From assembly GCF_004217145.1 (NCBI RefSeq), contig NZ_SHKR01000015.1:434001-498000 (forward strand): a stretch of 64,000 nt of DNA, in the 5' to 3' direction. The translations under genes and the position numbers were made by a program. The notes under the pieces are model-generated. The model was not told the origin of the DNA. It did no database searches and saw only the letters and a program-made list of their open reading frames with translations. This DNA comes from Kribbella rubisoli (lineage in GTDB: Bacteria > Actinomycetota > Actinomycetes > Propionibacteriales > Kribbellaceae). This document shows, piece after piece, positions 35,941-44,708 of this stretch (position 1 is its first letter; each line of letters starts with the position of its first letter).

Positions 35941-37644
35941 TCACGGCGCACTCGCAGCTAGGTCGGCCCGGTAGGCGCGGAAGGTCTCCGCCAAGGTCGG
36001 GAAGATGTTGTCCTCGCCGATCGCGTCCAGCGTGTGGTACGCACGCAGTGTCGCGAGCAGTTGGGTATCGGGCCGGACAAGCACGAAGCGGGCGTTGTGG
36101 GCCTGGCAGTACTTGACCAGGCTGGCCAGGGTCACGCCGGCCGAGTAGTCGATGTCGTCGATCGCGCCGCAGTCCAGCACGACCCAGCGGACGGGGTCGG
36201 GAGCGGCGGAGATCACCGACTCGAGGTCGTCGGCGAAGCGATTGGCGTTGGCGTAGAAGAGTTCCGCGTCGTAGCGGAAGACGACGAGACCGGGCAGGCT
36301 CTGCGCCCCTGGCACCGCCGGCTGATAGGTCGGTTCGCCGGCCCGGTCCTGACCGATGACATAGTCGCCCGGTGTGTACTGCCGCCGGACGAGGTCGAGC
36401 AGCGAGAGCACGACGGCGAGGATGATTCCCGGCTCGACGCCCACGGCGAAAACCGTGACCGTCGTGATGAGAGCCACCACGAACTCGTTCTTGCGTCGCA
36501 TCCACAGCCGACGAAGGCCGGGCAGGTCGATCAGGCTGACGCCGATCAGGAAGACGATCCCGGCGAGCACTGCGGTGGGCATGTCCGCCAGTAGCCCGGT
36601 GAAGAACAGCGTGAACAGCAGCGCGACCGCCGCCATCGTCAGGTTGGCGAGCTGGGTGTGTCCTTTCTGCTCGTCGAGGATCTGCGTCTTGGTCGGACTG
36701 CCGTTGACCGCGAAGGTGCCGGTGAGGCCGGCGGCGAGGCTGGCCCCGCTGAGTCCCACGATGTCCCGGTTGATGTCGACCGCATCTCCGTGCTTGAACG
36801 CGAAACTGCGGGAGGTGGCAGCGCTCTGGGCGATGATCAGCACCGAGCAGGACACGGCGGTCGGCAGCACCTTGGATACGTCCGACCACGAGATTCCCGA
36901 CGGCAGGCCGAGCGGCGGGAAGCCGCCTTTGACGGCACCCACGACGGCCACGCCGTGCGCCTGCGCGTCGGTCAGGGCAGAGATGGCAGTCAGCAGGATG
37001 ACGGCGACGATGGCACCCGGGACGACCGGGATGACGCGTTTGAAGAGCTGGATGATCACGATCGTGCTCAGGCCGAAGGCGAGTGTGCCGAGCCGGACCG
37101 AGGAGAGTGAGGTGATCCAGTGCCACTGCTGTTCGAACCAGCCGCCCTTGCCCTTCGGAATGCCGAGTAGGTCGGGGATCTGCCCCGACAGGACCTGGAT
37201 GCCGACACCGGTGAGGAACCCGATCAGTACGGACGCGCTGAGGAAGTCCCCGACGAAGCCCAGTCGCAGCAGCCGCGCCACGATGAGCAGTACGCCGCAG
37301 ACGAGCGCCGTCAGGCTAGTGAGGGCAAGCCAGTCGGCCGATCCGGGGGTGACGCCGGCGATACCGAGACCGGTCATGCCCGCGGCGAGCACCGCGGCGG
37401 TGGCCGAGTCCGCGCCGACGACGAGCAGCCGCGAGGAGCCCAGCAGGGCGAAGACGAGGGTAGGGAAGATGATCGTGTACAACCCGGTGACGATCGGCGT
37501 ACCGGCGATGGACGTGTAGCCCATCACCTCGGGGATCGCCACAGCCGCCAGCGTCAGACCGGCGATGATGTCGCGCGTCAGCCAGGCCGAGTCGTAGCCC
37601 CGCAACGACTTCGGCACCAGCTTCGTTCCGTCGTACCGGGTCAT
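35941..37644 (-). CDS. SulP family transporter with STAS domain (copy 3)
   Basis: A 567-residue transporter. The opening DIIAGLTLAAVAIPEVMGYTSIAGTPIVTGLY is typical of the family. The core includes LTGTFAVNGSPTKTQILDEQKG. The C-terminal STAS domain has VRWVVLDCGAIDDIDYSAG and FVLVRPDTQLL. ATG 37644 overlaps the DUF2252 stop by four bases (ATGA), so the two proteins are translationally coupled and probably made in fixed ratio. Confidence 0.92.
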   Translation of the reverse strand: MTRYDGTKLVPKSLRGYDSAWLTRDIIAGLTLAAVAIPEVMGYTSIAGTPIVTGLYTIIFPTLVFALLGSSRLLVVGADSATAAVLAAGMTGLGIAGVTPGSADWLALTSLTALVCGVLLIVARLLRLGFVGDFLSASVLIGFLTGVGIQVLSGQIPDLLGIPKGKGGWFEQQWHWITSLSSVRLGTLAFGLSTIVIIQLFKRVIPVVPGAIVAVILLTAISALTDAQAHGVAVVGAVKGGFPPLGLPSGISWSDVSKVLPTAVSCSVLIIAQSAATSRSFAFKHGDAVDINRDIVGLSGASLAAGLTGTFAVNGSPTKTQILDEQKGHTQLANLTMAAVALLFTLFFTGLLADMPTAVLAGIVFLIGVSLIDLPGLRRLWMRRKNEFVVALITTVTVFAVGVEPGIILAVVLSLLDLVRRQYTPGDYVIGQDRAGEPTYQPAVPGAQSLPGLVVFRYDAELFYANANRFADDLESVISAAPDPVRWVVLDCGAIDDIDYSAGVTLASLVKYCQAHNARFVLVRPDTQLLATLRAYHTLDAIGEDNIFPTLAETFRAYRADLAASAP

Positions 37645-39152
37645 ACTTGCTGGAGAGCTTCGATCCGGTGTGTCCTGATCGCATCGGTGAAGTTTGCGAA
37701 GTCCTGCTCGTTCTGGGCGGCGTACCGTTCGGAGAAGTCGGTGATCGACAGGTCGAAGGCATCGTCGTCGCCGAGATACGCAGCGATGGACACCGCGTCG
37801 CCCGATCGTGCGTGCGCACGGGCCAGCGTCCATCCGCAGGTGCGGGCGTAGAACGCCATGGTCGCCGGCGCCATCAGCTCCACGAGCGCAGAGCCCTTCA
37901 TGTCGCGCAGCTGGCGCCAGTAGTAGTAGCGATCGGCCTGCACCCCTTTCGACCAGCCGAGGAAGATGTCGCTGCTGGCCTGCATCAAGCGCTGGCCCTG
38001 GACCACTCGCTCGCCCGGTTGCCTGAACGCACTCTTGCGCAAGGGTCCTTCGAGCACCGACCTGGTCGCTTCCTTGACCTGGAGGAACAGCGGATCGTCG
38101 CGGTCACGGCCCTGCAGCAGGACGATGAACGCCCGGGTTCCGACGCTGCCGACGCCGACGACCTTCCGGGCCCAGTCGATGATCTCGAAGCGCTCCAGCA
38201 GTTGCCGGACGTCGGGCCGAAGGGTGGAACGGTAATCCCGGAACAGGTCGAACACGACGTCCTCGAGCTCTCCGGGCTTGATGCCGTACGCCGTGTGGAG
38301 GTCACGGGCGGGGACGATCACCGGCGGGACGCTGACGATGCGGTAGCGGCCGTCGACCTCTTCGCCGAGCTTGGACAGCGCCTGGTCGCTGTTGCGGGAG
38401 TGGGCCTTCTGCGCGTTCTTCTCGAACCGCTTCGTGGCCTCTTTGCGCTGCTTGCCCGTCATGCTGGTCGTGTCGTCCGCGCTGCCGCCGTGCTTGCCCT
38501 TGTGCTTGTGCTTGCCCTTGCCGTCGCCCTTGCCGTCGCCCTTGCCGTTGGCACCGGCGAGGAAGGCGGCGATCGACTGTTTGATGTCCTCCTCGGAGGT
38601 GTGGGCGTACCACACGTCGAGAGTTCTCATCAAGGCGAACTCGGCCATCGCCTCACGGTAGGACGTGACCATGGTCTTCGTGATCGCATGGGCGTCCGAC
38701 TTCGAGAACCCGTTGTTGGAGGCGGCCACCGTCAGACTCGCTGCCAGGCGTTTGACGTCGTACTCGAAGGGGCCCGGAAGGGTCTCGTCGAAGTCGTTGA
38801 TGTCGAACACCATCGTTCGCTCCGGCGAGGCGTAGGCGCCGAAGTTCGACAGGTGCGCGTCACCACACAACTGCACCTCGAGACCGGAGGTCGGCGTCAG
38901 GGCGAGGTCGACGGCCATGATCTTGGCGGCACCGCGGTAGAACGTGAACGGTGATGCCATCATCCGGCCGTGCCGCACCGGGAGCAGGTCCCCGTCACGC
39001 CGCAGGTTCTGCTCCTCGATGAGCGACACCGGGTCCGGGCGGTCGGGGGCGGGAGTCCACCCGGTGTGACTGTCCGGATTGGCTCGCGCGCGCGCCGCCA
39101 GACCGCGTGCACTGCGCTCGTCCAGCGTCAGGTGTTCAACAGTCGTTGGCAT
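37641..39152 (-). CDS. DUF2252 family protein with Lys/Gly/His-rich insert
   Basis: A 503-residue protein. CGDAHLSNFG (residues 96-105) and FDINDFDE (116-123) resemble the catalytic loop and metal-binding segment of aminoglycoside-phosphotransferase-like kinases. VRHGRMMASPFTFYRG precedes them, and GWTLARAHARSGD lies near the C-terminus. Phosphotransfer is unproven for the family. Residues 203-221 form a G-K-G-D-G-K / K-H-K-H low-complexity insert absent from the second DUF2252 in the window. ATG 39152 leads the operon with SulP copy 3 and the ATPase; the ribosome site GAAGGGTGG is distant. Confidence 0.85.
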   Translation of the reverse strand: MPTTVEHLTLDERSARGLAARARANPDSHTGWTPAPDRPDPVSLIEEQNLRRDGDLLPVRHGRMMASPFTFYRGAAKIMAVDLALTPTSGLEVQLCGDAHLSNFGAYASPERTMVFDINDFDETLPGPFEYDVKRLAASLTVAASNNGFSKSDAHAITKTMVTSYREAMAEFALMRTLDVWYAHTSEEDIKQSIAAFLAGANGKGDGKGDGKGKHKHKGKHGGSADDTTSMTGKQRKEATKRFEKNAQKAHSRNSDQALSKLGEEVDGRYRIVSVPPVIVPARDLHTAYGIKPGELEDVVFDLFRDYRSTLRPDVRQLLERFEIIDWARKVVGVGSVGTRAFIVLLQGRDRDDPLFLQVKEATRSVLEGPLRKSAFRQPGERVVQGQRLMQASSDIFLGWSKGVQADRYYYWRQLRDMKGSALVELMAPATMAFYARTCGWTLARAHARSGDAVSIAAYLGDDDAFDLSITDFSERYAAQNEQDFANFTDAIRTHRIEALQQV

Positions 39153-39262
39153 GATCGGCCACCCTTCTCGCCGTCGCCGGCCGGGCTCGTCGGACGAGCC
39201 CGGTCCCCACCCTGCGATCCGCGTACTCCGCCGACGATTCAGCAGAACCAGCGGTCGCCGCA

Positions 39263-39279
39263 TCACCCCGCAGGGAGGA
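39263..39279 (-). promoter_or_regulatory. island operator for DUF2252-SulP-ATPase operon
   Basis: TCACCCCGCAGGGAGGA, 110 bp before ATG 39152. AATCGT (39239-39234, - strand) follows after 23 nt. A hairpin CCGGGCTCG/CGAGCCCGG lies in the leader at 39180-39202. Confidence 0.7.
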
Positions 39280-39312
39280 TCAGGCCGCGATCCCGGTCGG
39301 TCCGGGGACGGA

Positions 39313-39329
39313 TCATCCCGGGTGTGGGA
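39313..39329 (+). promoter_or_regulatory. degenerate island operator for diacylglycerol-kinase-like gene
   Basis: A perfect left half (TCATCCC), but the right half is displaced (GGGATG ends at 39332). CAGGAT (39352-39357) lies 22 nt downstream. If used, transcription would start near 39364, which argues against the in-frame ATGs at 39329 and 39356. Confidence 0.4.
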
Positions 39330-39421
39330 TGCCTCGGGCATGGCGGCCGCACAGGATGGGCCTGGCGTCGGGACTCGGCGCCGGAGCGGAGATTCTGAGG
39401 CGGTCCGATGGGGTGGAACTC

Positions 39422-40708
39422 GTGAGGCGCCGGATGGCGGCGGTTGTGGCGCTGGTGGTGGGGGCGGCGACGGCCGTGCTTGCCGTGGCGGTCGCCGTGA
39501 ATCAGTTTCCGCGGGGGCTCGGTGTGCTCGCCTGCGTTGTGATCGCTGCTGTCGCGGCATGGTTCGGCGTATTGCGTCGAGGGATCGCGCGCGTGCTGGG
39601 GCTGACCGTGGCGGCGCTGGCGCTTGCCGGTGCGGTGATCTTCGTTGTTGCGGGCGGGAAGTTCGGTGTCGATCTGTTCGTCCTGGCGGGGCTCCTGGTC
39701 ACTCTGGCGGCGACTCGAGCCAGCTTTGCCGCCCACGTGGATCTGTCGCGCGTGCCGCCTCCGGAGCATCCGGTGCTGTTCTTCAATCCGAAGTCCGGCG
39801 GGGGAAAGGCAGCACGCTTCGCAGTCGCCAAGGAGGCGCGCGATCGCGGCATCGAGCCGATCGAGCTCAAGCGCGGGGACGACCTCGAAACCCTGGTCCG
39901 CGGTGCGGTGGCCCGGGGCGCCGACGGACTCGCGATGGCCGGCGGGGACGGATCGCAGGCGGTCGTCGCCGCGATCGCCGCCGAACTCTCGCTGCCCTAC
40001 GCCTGTATACCTGCGGGCACGCGTAACCACTTCGCGCTCGACCTCGGGGTCGACCGTGACGATGTGGTCGGTGCCCTGGACGCCTTCGTCGACGGCGGCG
40101 AGCGGCTGGTGGACCTGGCCGAGGTCAACGGCCGGGTGTTCGTCAACAACGTGTCGCTCGGCCTGTACGCCGAGGCCGTGCAGCGCAGCGGGTACCGCGC
40201 CGCCAAGATCCGGACCATCCTCGATACCGTGCCGGACGCACTCGGCGCCGGTGGTAGCGAACTGGACATGCGCTGGACCGGGCCGGGCGGTGACGGACAC
40301 CGCGGCGGCGCGGCCCTCCTCGTCTCCAACAACCGGTACCGACTCGGTCGCGCGGTGGGTTCCGGCACCCGTCCGCGCATCGACGACGGCGTACTCGGCA
40401 TCACCGTTATGGGGGCGCCCGCGGGTGAAGGGCAGCGTCAGCGTCCGTGGCGCGAGTGGTCGGCTCCGTCCTTCGAGGTCGATGCCGATCGCCAACTGCC
40501 TGCCGGCGTCGACGGGGAGGCACTCGTCCTCGACACACCGCTGCAGTTCCGGATCCGGCCCCGAGTTCTCCGGGTACGCATCGCGCACCAGCACCCCGGC
40601 ACGTCGCCGTCGGCGCTTGCTCCAGAGGGCCTTCGGGACGGCTTGGCCGAGCTGGTGCGCATCGCGCTCGGCCGGGACGGTCACAGAGTGACGGAAGCCG
40701 CTGCGTGA
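39422..40708 (+). CDS. diacylglycerol kinase family protein with membrane N-terminus
   Basis: Three N-terminal membrane helices (about residues 5-85) precede a DAGK/sphingosine-kinase-like catalytic domain. That domain begins VLFFNPKSGGGKA, with the nucleotide motif AMAGGDGSQ and PAGTRNHFALDLG, and closes with a beta-sandwich containing VNNVSLGLYAEAV. It probably phosphorylates a lipid such as diacylglycerol. GTG 39422 (428 residues) follows GGGGTGGA; ATG 39434, 39329 and 39356 are alternatives. Its stop overlaps the PAP2 gene start (GTGA), pairing a lipid kinase with a lipid phosphatase. Confidence 0.87.
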   Translation: MRRRMAAVVALVVGAATAVLAVAVAVNQFPRGLGVLACVVIAAVAAWFGVLRRGIARVLGLTVAALALAGAVIFVVAGGKFGVDLFVLAGLLVTLAATRASFAAHVDLSRVPPPEHPVLFFNPKSGGGKAARFAVAKEARDRGIEPIELKRGDDLETLVRGAVARGADGLAMAGGDGSQAVVAAIAAELSLPYACIPAGTRNHFALDLGVDRDDVVGALDAFVDGGERLVDLAEVNGRVFVNNVSLGLYAEAVQRSGYRAAKIRTILDTVPDALGAGGSELDMRWTGPGGDGHRGGAALLVSNNRYRLGRAVGSGTRPRIDDGVLGITVMGAPAGEGQRQRPWREWSAPSFEVDADRQLPAGVDGEALVLDTPLQFRIRPRVLRVRIAHQHPGTSPSALAPEGLRDGLAELVRIALGRDGHRVTEAAA

Positions 40709-41289
40709 GCGACTCGCCGCACCTTATCGCCGGCTACGACCGCGCCGTCTACCGATCAGTGGCACGGCTGTCGACGCCGGTCCTGGACGAGCCCTTGCGA
40801 CGGGTGTCGAATTTCGCCAACTTCTCCAAGCTGTGGTTCGTGGTGGCCGGTGCGCTTGCTCTGTGCGGCGGCCCGCGCGGCCGGCGTGCGGCGTTGTCGG
40901 GGCTCACCGCGATCGGCGCGACGTCCCTCGTCGTGAACCAGCCGATCAAGAAGCTGACGGGCGAACGCATCCGGCCCGACCGGCCCGGCCTCGGCGTTCC
41001 GGTGCAGCGGTGGGTGCGCATGCCTTCCTCGGGATCCTTCCCGTCCGGGCACTCCGCGTCCGCAGCGGCCTTCGCCGTCGCCGTCGGAGGCATGCTGCCC
41101 GGGCTGCGTCCGGCGTTGCGGGCGATGGCGTCGGTCGTCGCGTTCTCCCGGGTGTACACGGGTGTGCACTACCCGAGCGACGTTCTGGTCGGGGCGGCCG
41201 TAGGAGCGCTGTTCGGTCGGTTGGCCGAGCGGCTGGCGCTCCGCCGGTGGCCGCCATCGCAGCCGAAAGACAAGGAGCACTTGTCATGA
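40705..41289 (+). CDS. PAP2 family phosphatase
   Basis: A 194-residue membrane phosphatase. All three PAP2 signature motifs are present: KKLTGERIRPDRP, PSSGSFPSGHSAS, and SRVYTGVHYPSDVLVG with the catalytic histidines. About five membrane helices are predicted. The substrate is probably phosphatidic acid or an isoprenyl diphosphate. GTG 40705 overlaps the kinase stop; the stop overlaps the next gene's ATG. Such tight coupling suggests a lipid phosphorylation/dephosphorylation unit. Confidence 0.9.
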   Translation: MSDSPHLIAGYDRAVYRSVARLSTPVLDEPLRRVSNFANFSKLWFVVAGALALCGGPRGRRAALSGLTAIGATSLVVNQPIKKLTGERIRPDRPGLGVPVQRWVRMPSSGSFPSGHSASAAAFAVAVGGMLPGLRPALRAMASVVAFSRVYTGVHYPSDVLVGAAVGALFGRLAERLALRRWPPSQPKDKEHLS

Positions 41290-41747
41290 CAGTTCACCCC
41301 GCGCAAGGCGATGCGAACGTGGTGGCAGGCGGCCGGCTGTGGGCCGGCGGTGCGGCCACAGCTGTCGTCGCCGCACTCATCGCGGTCGTCGGCATCCTGA
41401 TCGCTCGCGGCGTCTTCGGCGTACCCGTTCTCGCACCTGAGGGCGAGGGGACGTGGGGGGACGCGGACACGGGAAAGTACGCGCTGTACTGCGCTGTCGC
41501 CGCGCTGATCGCCACCGGCCTGATGCATCTGTTGCTGATCTCCACACCCCGGCCCAGGCAGTTCTTCAACTGGATCATGATGCTGGCCACAGTGGCGGCA
41601 GCGCTCGCTCCCTTCGTGACCGAGGGCTCGACGTCGTCGAAGATCGCGACCGGACTGATCAACCTCGCCGTCGGGATCGCCATCGGCACTCTGGTGGGCG
41701 GAGCAGCGCGCGCGGCGACGCGCGAGCGCCGTACAGGCCTGCAGTAG
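41286..41747 (+). CDS. DUF6069 family membrane protein
   Basis: A 153-residue protein with four membrane helices: LWAGGAATAVVAALIAVVGILIARG, YALYCAVAALIATGLMHLLLI, FFNWIMMLATVAAALAPF, and a glycine/alanine-rich last helix. This matches DUF6069. Its function is unknown. The start ATG overlaps the PAP2 stop (ATGA). Third gene of the lipid operon. Confidence 0.8.
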   Translation: MTVHPAQGDANVVAGGRLWAGGAATAVVAALIAVVGILIARGVFGVPVLAPEGEGTWGDADTGKYALYCAVAALIATGLMHLLLISTPRPRQFFNWIMMLATVAAALAPFVTEGSTSSKIATGLINLAVGIAIGTLVGGAARAATRERRTGLQ

Positions 41748-41765
41748 CCGAACACCGTCGCCATC

Positions 41766-41782
41766 TCCTCCTCGCCGGACGA
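41766..41782 (+). promoter_or_regulatory. weak island operator for DUF7144 copy 2
   Basis: TCCTCCTCGCCGGACGA, two or three mismatches in the conserved positions, 65 bp before ATG 41848. CATCGT (41806-41811) follows after 23 nt. Confidence 0.5.
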
Positions 41783-41847
41783 TGCGGTACGGGGGATCGG
41801 CGGGGCATCGTCGTTCAAGAAGTCAGATGACCAGGAGGGCGAGCAGG

Positions 41848-42267
41848 ATGACGTACAGCGACCTGAACCCCATGGACTCACACAAGAAGGTCCCGAGCGG
41901 GGCGGTCGGCGGCATCGCGTTCGCCGGGTTCACCCTGCTCATCATCGGCACGTTCTCCACGGTCGCCGGGCTGGCCGCGATCCTCGACGACGATTATCTG
42001 GTCGTCAGCCGGCGCTACGCCTTCGACCTCTCCACTGTCGGGTGGGGCTGGATCCACCTGGTGCTGGGGATCGGCGCCATCCTGGTCGCCGGCGGCGTCT
42101 TCACCAGCAAGGCCTGGGCGGGAACAGTCGCGATCGTGATCGCGGGCCTGACCGCGTTGGACTTCTTCTTCTTCATTCCCTACCAACCGGCGTGGTCGCT
42201 GGTGGTGATCGGGCTCAGCGTGTGGATCATCTGGTCGATCACCCAGGCTCGCGGGCAAGATATCTGA
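41848..42267 (+). CDS. DUF7144 family membrane protein (copy 2)
   Basis: A 139-residue, four-helix protein with the family core VGGIAFAGFTLLIIGTFSTVAGLAA, a DDYLVVSRRYAFDL strand, GWGWIHLVLG and FFFIPYQPAWSLVVIGLSVWIIW. It is closest in sequence to copy 3 at 44285. ATG 41848 is preferred for GGAGG upstream; ATG 41872 is also possible. It has a weak operator and lies convergent with the next gene, only 2 bp apart. Confidence 0.85.
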   Translation: MTYSDLNPMDSHKKVPSGAVGGIAFAGFTLLIIGTFSTVAGLAAILDDDYLVVSRRYAFDLSTVGWGWIHLVLGIGAILVAGGVFTSKAWAGTVAIVIAGLTALDFFFFIPYQPAWSLVVIGLSVWIIWSITQARGQDI

Positions 42268-42269
42268 CG

Positions 42270-42884
42270 TCAGGGTTTGTGCAGACCTGTCAGGTGCCGC
42301 CGCGGCCAGCGCGCGTGGCGGCTGAGGGCGCGGACGGAGAACTCGCCCAGCTGGTAGTGCGGGTCGGGCGAGGTGGCGAGCGACTCCGGCGAGCCGAACG
42401 CGACATCCTCGATCGTGAGCCGGGATCCTCGGCTGAGCGCATCGTGGTAGCCGACGAGCCGCCCGTCCACACGGATGTACGTCTTGCCGCTGGTGTGCCA
42501 GTCGAATCCCAGTTCCGTGAAGCTCGAACTGGGGTTCGGCAGTTGGCCGATGTCGTGCCAGACCCGGTGGACCCGGACGCGGACCAGAGCCTGGAACGTG
42601 GTCAACGGTTCGAGACTCAGAACGAACTCGTCGCCGAGGCGAAGGATCCGCACCGACGAGGTGACGGCTCGCCCTGGGTGCCTGAACCGCACCCGGCAGC
42701 TGACCCCGATCACGTCGAGCAGGGGAGTTTCCAGCACGTAGTGGAGACTGCGGCCCGGTGCGATCAGGATGATGCCTTCGGACGGGCTCAGCGCGAGCGA
42801 GCCCGGCGACAGGCTGCCGGGGAGGCCTTCGAAGGATCGGATGTTGCGATCCTCGAACTCGTGCAGCAGAACTGAGCGCCACAT
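42270..42884 (-). CDS. hypothetical beta-rich protein
   Basis: A 204-residue protein without membrane segments, rich in beta-strands (GIILIAPGRSLHYVLETPLLDVIGVSCRV, FVLSLEPLTTFQALVRVRVHRVW, and YIRVDGRLVGYHDALS). The pattern suggests a concanavalin-like or other beta-sandwich; this is only a fold guess. GAGGAGG precedes ATG 42884. It starts 10 bp after the AI-2E transporter stop, in the same operon. Confidence 0.6.
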   Translation of the reverse strand: MWRSVLLHEFEDRNIRSFEGLPGSLSPGSLALSPSEGIILIAPGRSLHYVLETPLLDVIGVSCRVRFRHPGRAVTSSVRILRLGDEFVLSLEPLTTFQALVRVRVHRVWHDIGQLPNPSSSFTELGFDWHTSGKTYIRVDGRLVGYHDALSRGSRLTIEDVAFGSPESLATSPDPHYQLGEFSVRALSRHARWPRRHLTGLHKP

Positions 42885-42894
42885 GGCGACCTCC

Positions 42895-44073
42895 TCATCC
42901 GACGTGCCCGGCTTGCTCGGCTTGCTCGGCGGCGACTTCGTCCGGGGGAGGCTCCGCACGCGCTGCCGGCGGGGCCTGTTCCGGGAGTGGGCCGCCGGCG
43001 ATCAGGCCGGCCAGCCAGTGGGTGGAGGGCGCGGCGTCGAGGAGCAAGGCCTTGACCAGCAGCGACAGTGGAATGGCCAGTACGGCGCCCAGTGGGCCGA
43101 GAAGCCAGGCCCAGAAGACCAGCGAGAGGAAGGTCAGGGTTGTGGAGAGCCCGACCGTGTCGCCGACGACCTTCGGCTGGATGATCGACTGGATGATGAA
43201 GTTGATGACGCTGTACAGCACGATCACCCATAACAAGGCTCCCCAGCCCTGGTCGAGAAGTGCCAGCAGCGCGGGCGGGATCACCCCGATGAAGAATCCG
43301 ACGTTCGGTATGTAGTTGGTGATGAGGGCGAGCAGTCCCCACAGCCAGGGCAGCGGGATGTCCAGCAGATAGAGGACCGCGACGTCGAACGCCGCCACGA
43401 TCACCCCGAAGACGGTGGAGACGATCAGGTACCGCGTCGTACCTCGCGTGAAGCCGGTCAAAGCGGCAATGACGTCCGGCTTGACCTGTGCCGCCTGCCT
43501 CAGCCGGCCCGGGAAGTCCACGGCGTCGATGCCCATGAAGAACAGCACGGCGACGATGAAGGCCAGGACGGAGAAGATCCCGAGGAGTCCGCTCAGCCAG
43601 CCTTGCAGGATGTCGAAGAACTTGCCGAGGTCGAACTTCTGCAGGACAGCCTCGAGCTGTTCCTGGCCGACGCCGAGGCCGGCCAGCCAGCCGCGGGCAT
43701 CCGCGACCAACTCGGCGAACTTGTCCTGATACGTGGGCAGCAGGCCCGCCAGTTCGGCGACCGAGAAGGCCAGCATCGCCGCGACTCCGAGCAAGAAGGC
43801 GTTCACGACCACGAGTGCGATCAGCCCGGCCAACCACCCCTTGACGCCTCGCCTGAGCAGCAACCGGCGCAGCGGACTCACCGCGATCGTGAGGACGAGC
43901 GCGAGGAAGACCGGACCGACGATCTCCGCGAAGCTGCGGATCCCGGCGGCCGTCACGACCGCGCCTGCGGTGCCGAGGAGGACGACAACTCCGCGTGGCA
44001 GCGCCCCGGGGGCAGTCGGCGCGTCGGCGGCCGGCATCCTGCCGTCGGGGGAGTCCGTGGAGCCTGCGGACAT
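42895..44073 (-). CDS. AI-2E family transporter
   Basis: A 392-residue membrane protein of the AI-2E/PerM type: eight hydrophobic segments with ITNYIPNVGFFIGVIPPALLALLDQ, SIIQPKVVGDTVGLSTTLTFLSLVFW and the LGPLGAVLAIPLSLLVKALL end. Despite the family name, members include Na+/H+ antiporters and the substrate is unknown here. The C-terminal 40 residues are alanine/glutamate/proline-rich. GGGAGG precedes ATG 44073. Confidence 0.88.
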   Translation of the reverse strand: MSAGSTDSPDGRMPAADAPTAPGALPRGVVVLLGTAGAVVTAAGIRSFAEIVGPVFLALVLTIAVSPLRRLLLRRGVKGWLAGLIALVVVNAFLLGVAAMLAFSVAELAGLLPTYQDKFAELVADARGWLAGLGVGQEQLEAVLQKFDLGKFFDILQGWLSGLLGIFSVLAFIVAVLFFMGIDAVDFPGRLRQAAQVKPDVIAALTGFTRGTTRYLIVSTVFGVIVAAFDVAVLYLLDIPLPWLWGLLALITNYIPNVGFFIGVIPPALLALLDQGWGALLWVIVLYSVINFIIQSIIQPKVVGDTVGLSTTLTFLSLVFWAWLLGPLGAVLAIPLSLLVKALLLDAAPSTHWLAGLIAGGPLPEQAPPAARAEPPPDEVAAEQAEQAGHVG

Positions 44074-44139
44074 CGTCGCAACCTCCCTGGTCCGGCCGGC
44101 CTGGGCTTCGAAGATCGCTCAGATCGTCCCGGACCGGCA

Positions 44140-44156
44140 TCCCCCACCTGGGATGA
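44140..44156 (-). promoter_or_regulatory. island operator for AI-2E operon
   Basis: TCCCCCACCTGGGATGA, 66 bp before ATG 44073. GATCTT (44116-44111, - strand) follows after 23 nt. Confidence 0.6.
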
Positions 44157-44188
44157 TCCTTCGCGACTCCACGGACCGCGCCCGGATA

Positions 44189-44205
44189 CCGTCCGCCAAG
44201 GGTGA
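44189..44205 (+). promoter_or_regulatory. island operator for DUF7144 copy 3 / phospholipase operon
   Basis: CCGTCCGCCAAGGGTGA, 79 bp before ATG 44285. TACTGT (44229-44234), a strong -10, follows after 23 nt. Confidence 0.65.
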
Positions 44206-44284
44206 CGCCCCAACGGTCGGCGCGGTCCTACTGTCGACGCGCACTCGACGTCCGTCGAGGACTGTGCAGGAGAGGTGGAGACAG

Positions 44285-44695
44285 ATGACCGACGACCGCG
44301 CTGTCGAGTCGCAGGCCGACTCGGGCTGGGCGATGAGCGGAGTCGCCTTCGCCGCCACGATGCTGCTGATGATCGGCGGCTTCCAGGTGATCACCGGCCT
44401 GGCCGCGATAATCAACGACGATTACTTCGTGCGGGTCAGGGGTTACGCCTTCGATCTGGACATCACCGCCTGGGGATGGATCCACCTGATCCTCGGCCTG
44501 GCCCTCATCGTGACCGGGATCGGCTTGTTCTCCCGGGCGGTCTGGGCCGGCGTCATCGCGCTGTTCCTGGTGGTGCTGAGCGCGATCGACAACTTCTTCT
44601 TCATTCCCTATCAGCCGTTCTGGTCGCTGCTGCTGATCGCCCTCGACGTGTGGATCATCTGGGCGCTGACGCGTCCGCGCGCCCTCCGTAGGTAA
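44285..44695 (+). CDS. DUF7144 family membrane protein (copy 3)
   Basis: A 136-residue, four-helix protein: GVAFAATMLLMIGGFQVITGLAAI, DDYFVRVRGYAFDL, TAWGWIHLILGLALIV, and FFFIPYQPFWSLLLIALDVWIIWALT. Ribosome site GGAGAGGTGGAG precedes ATG 44285. It is the first gene of a four-gene operon that continues with the holin-phosphodiesterase, phospholipase D and a membrane protein (gaps of 13, 27 and 1 bp). Confidence 0.88.
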   Translation: MTDDRAVESQADSGWAMSGVAFAATMLLMIGGFQVITGLAAIINDDYFVRVRGYAFDLDITAWGWIHLILGLALIVTGIGLFSRAVWAGVIALFLVVLSAIDNFFFIPYQPFWSLLLIALDVWIIWALTRPRALRR

Positions 44696-44708
44696 CGGCC
44701 GCGCCACC

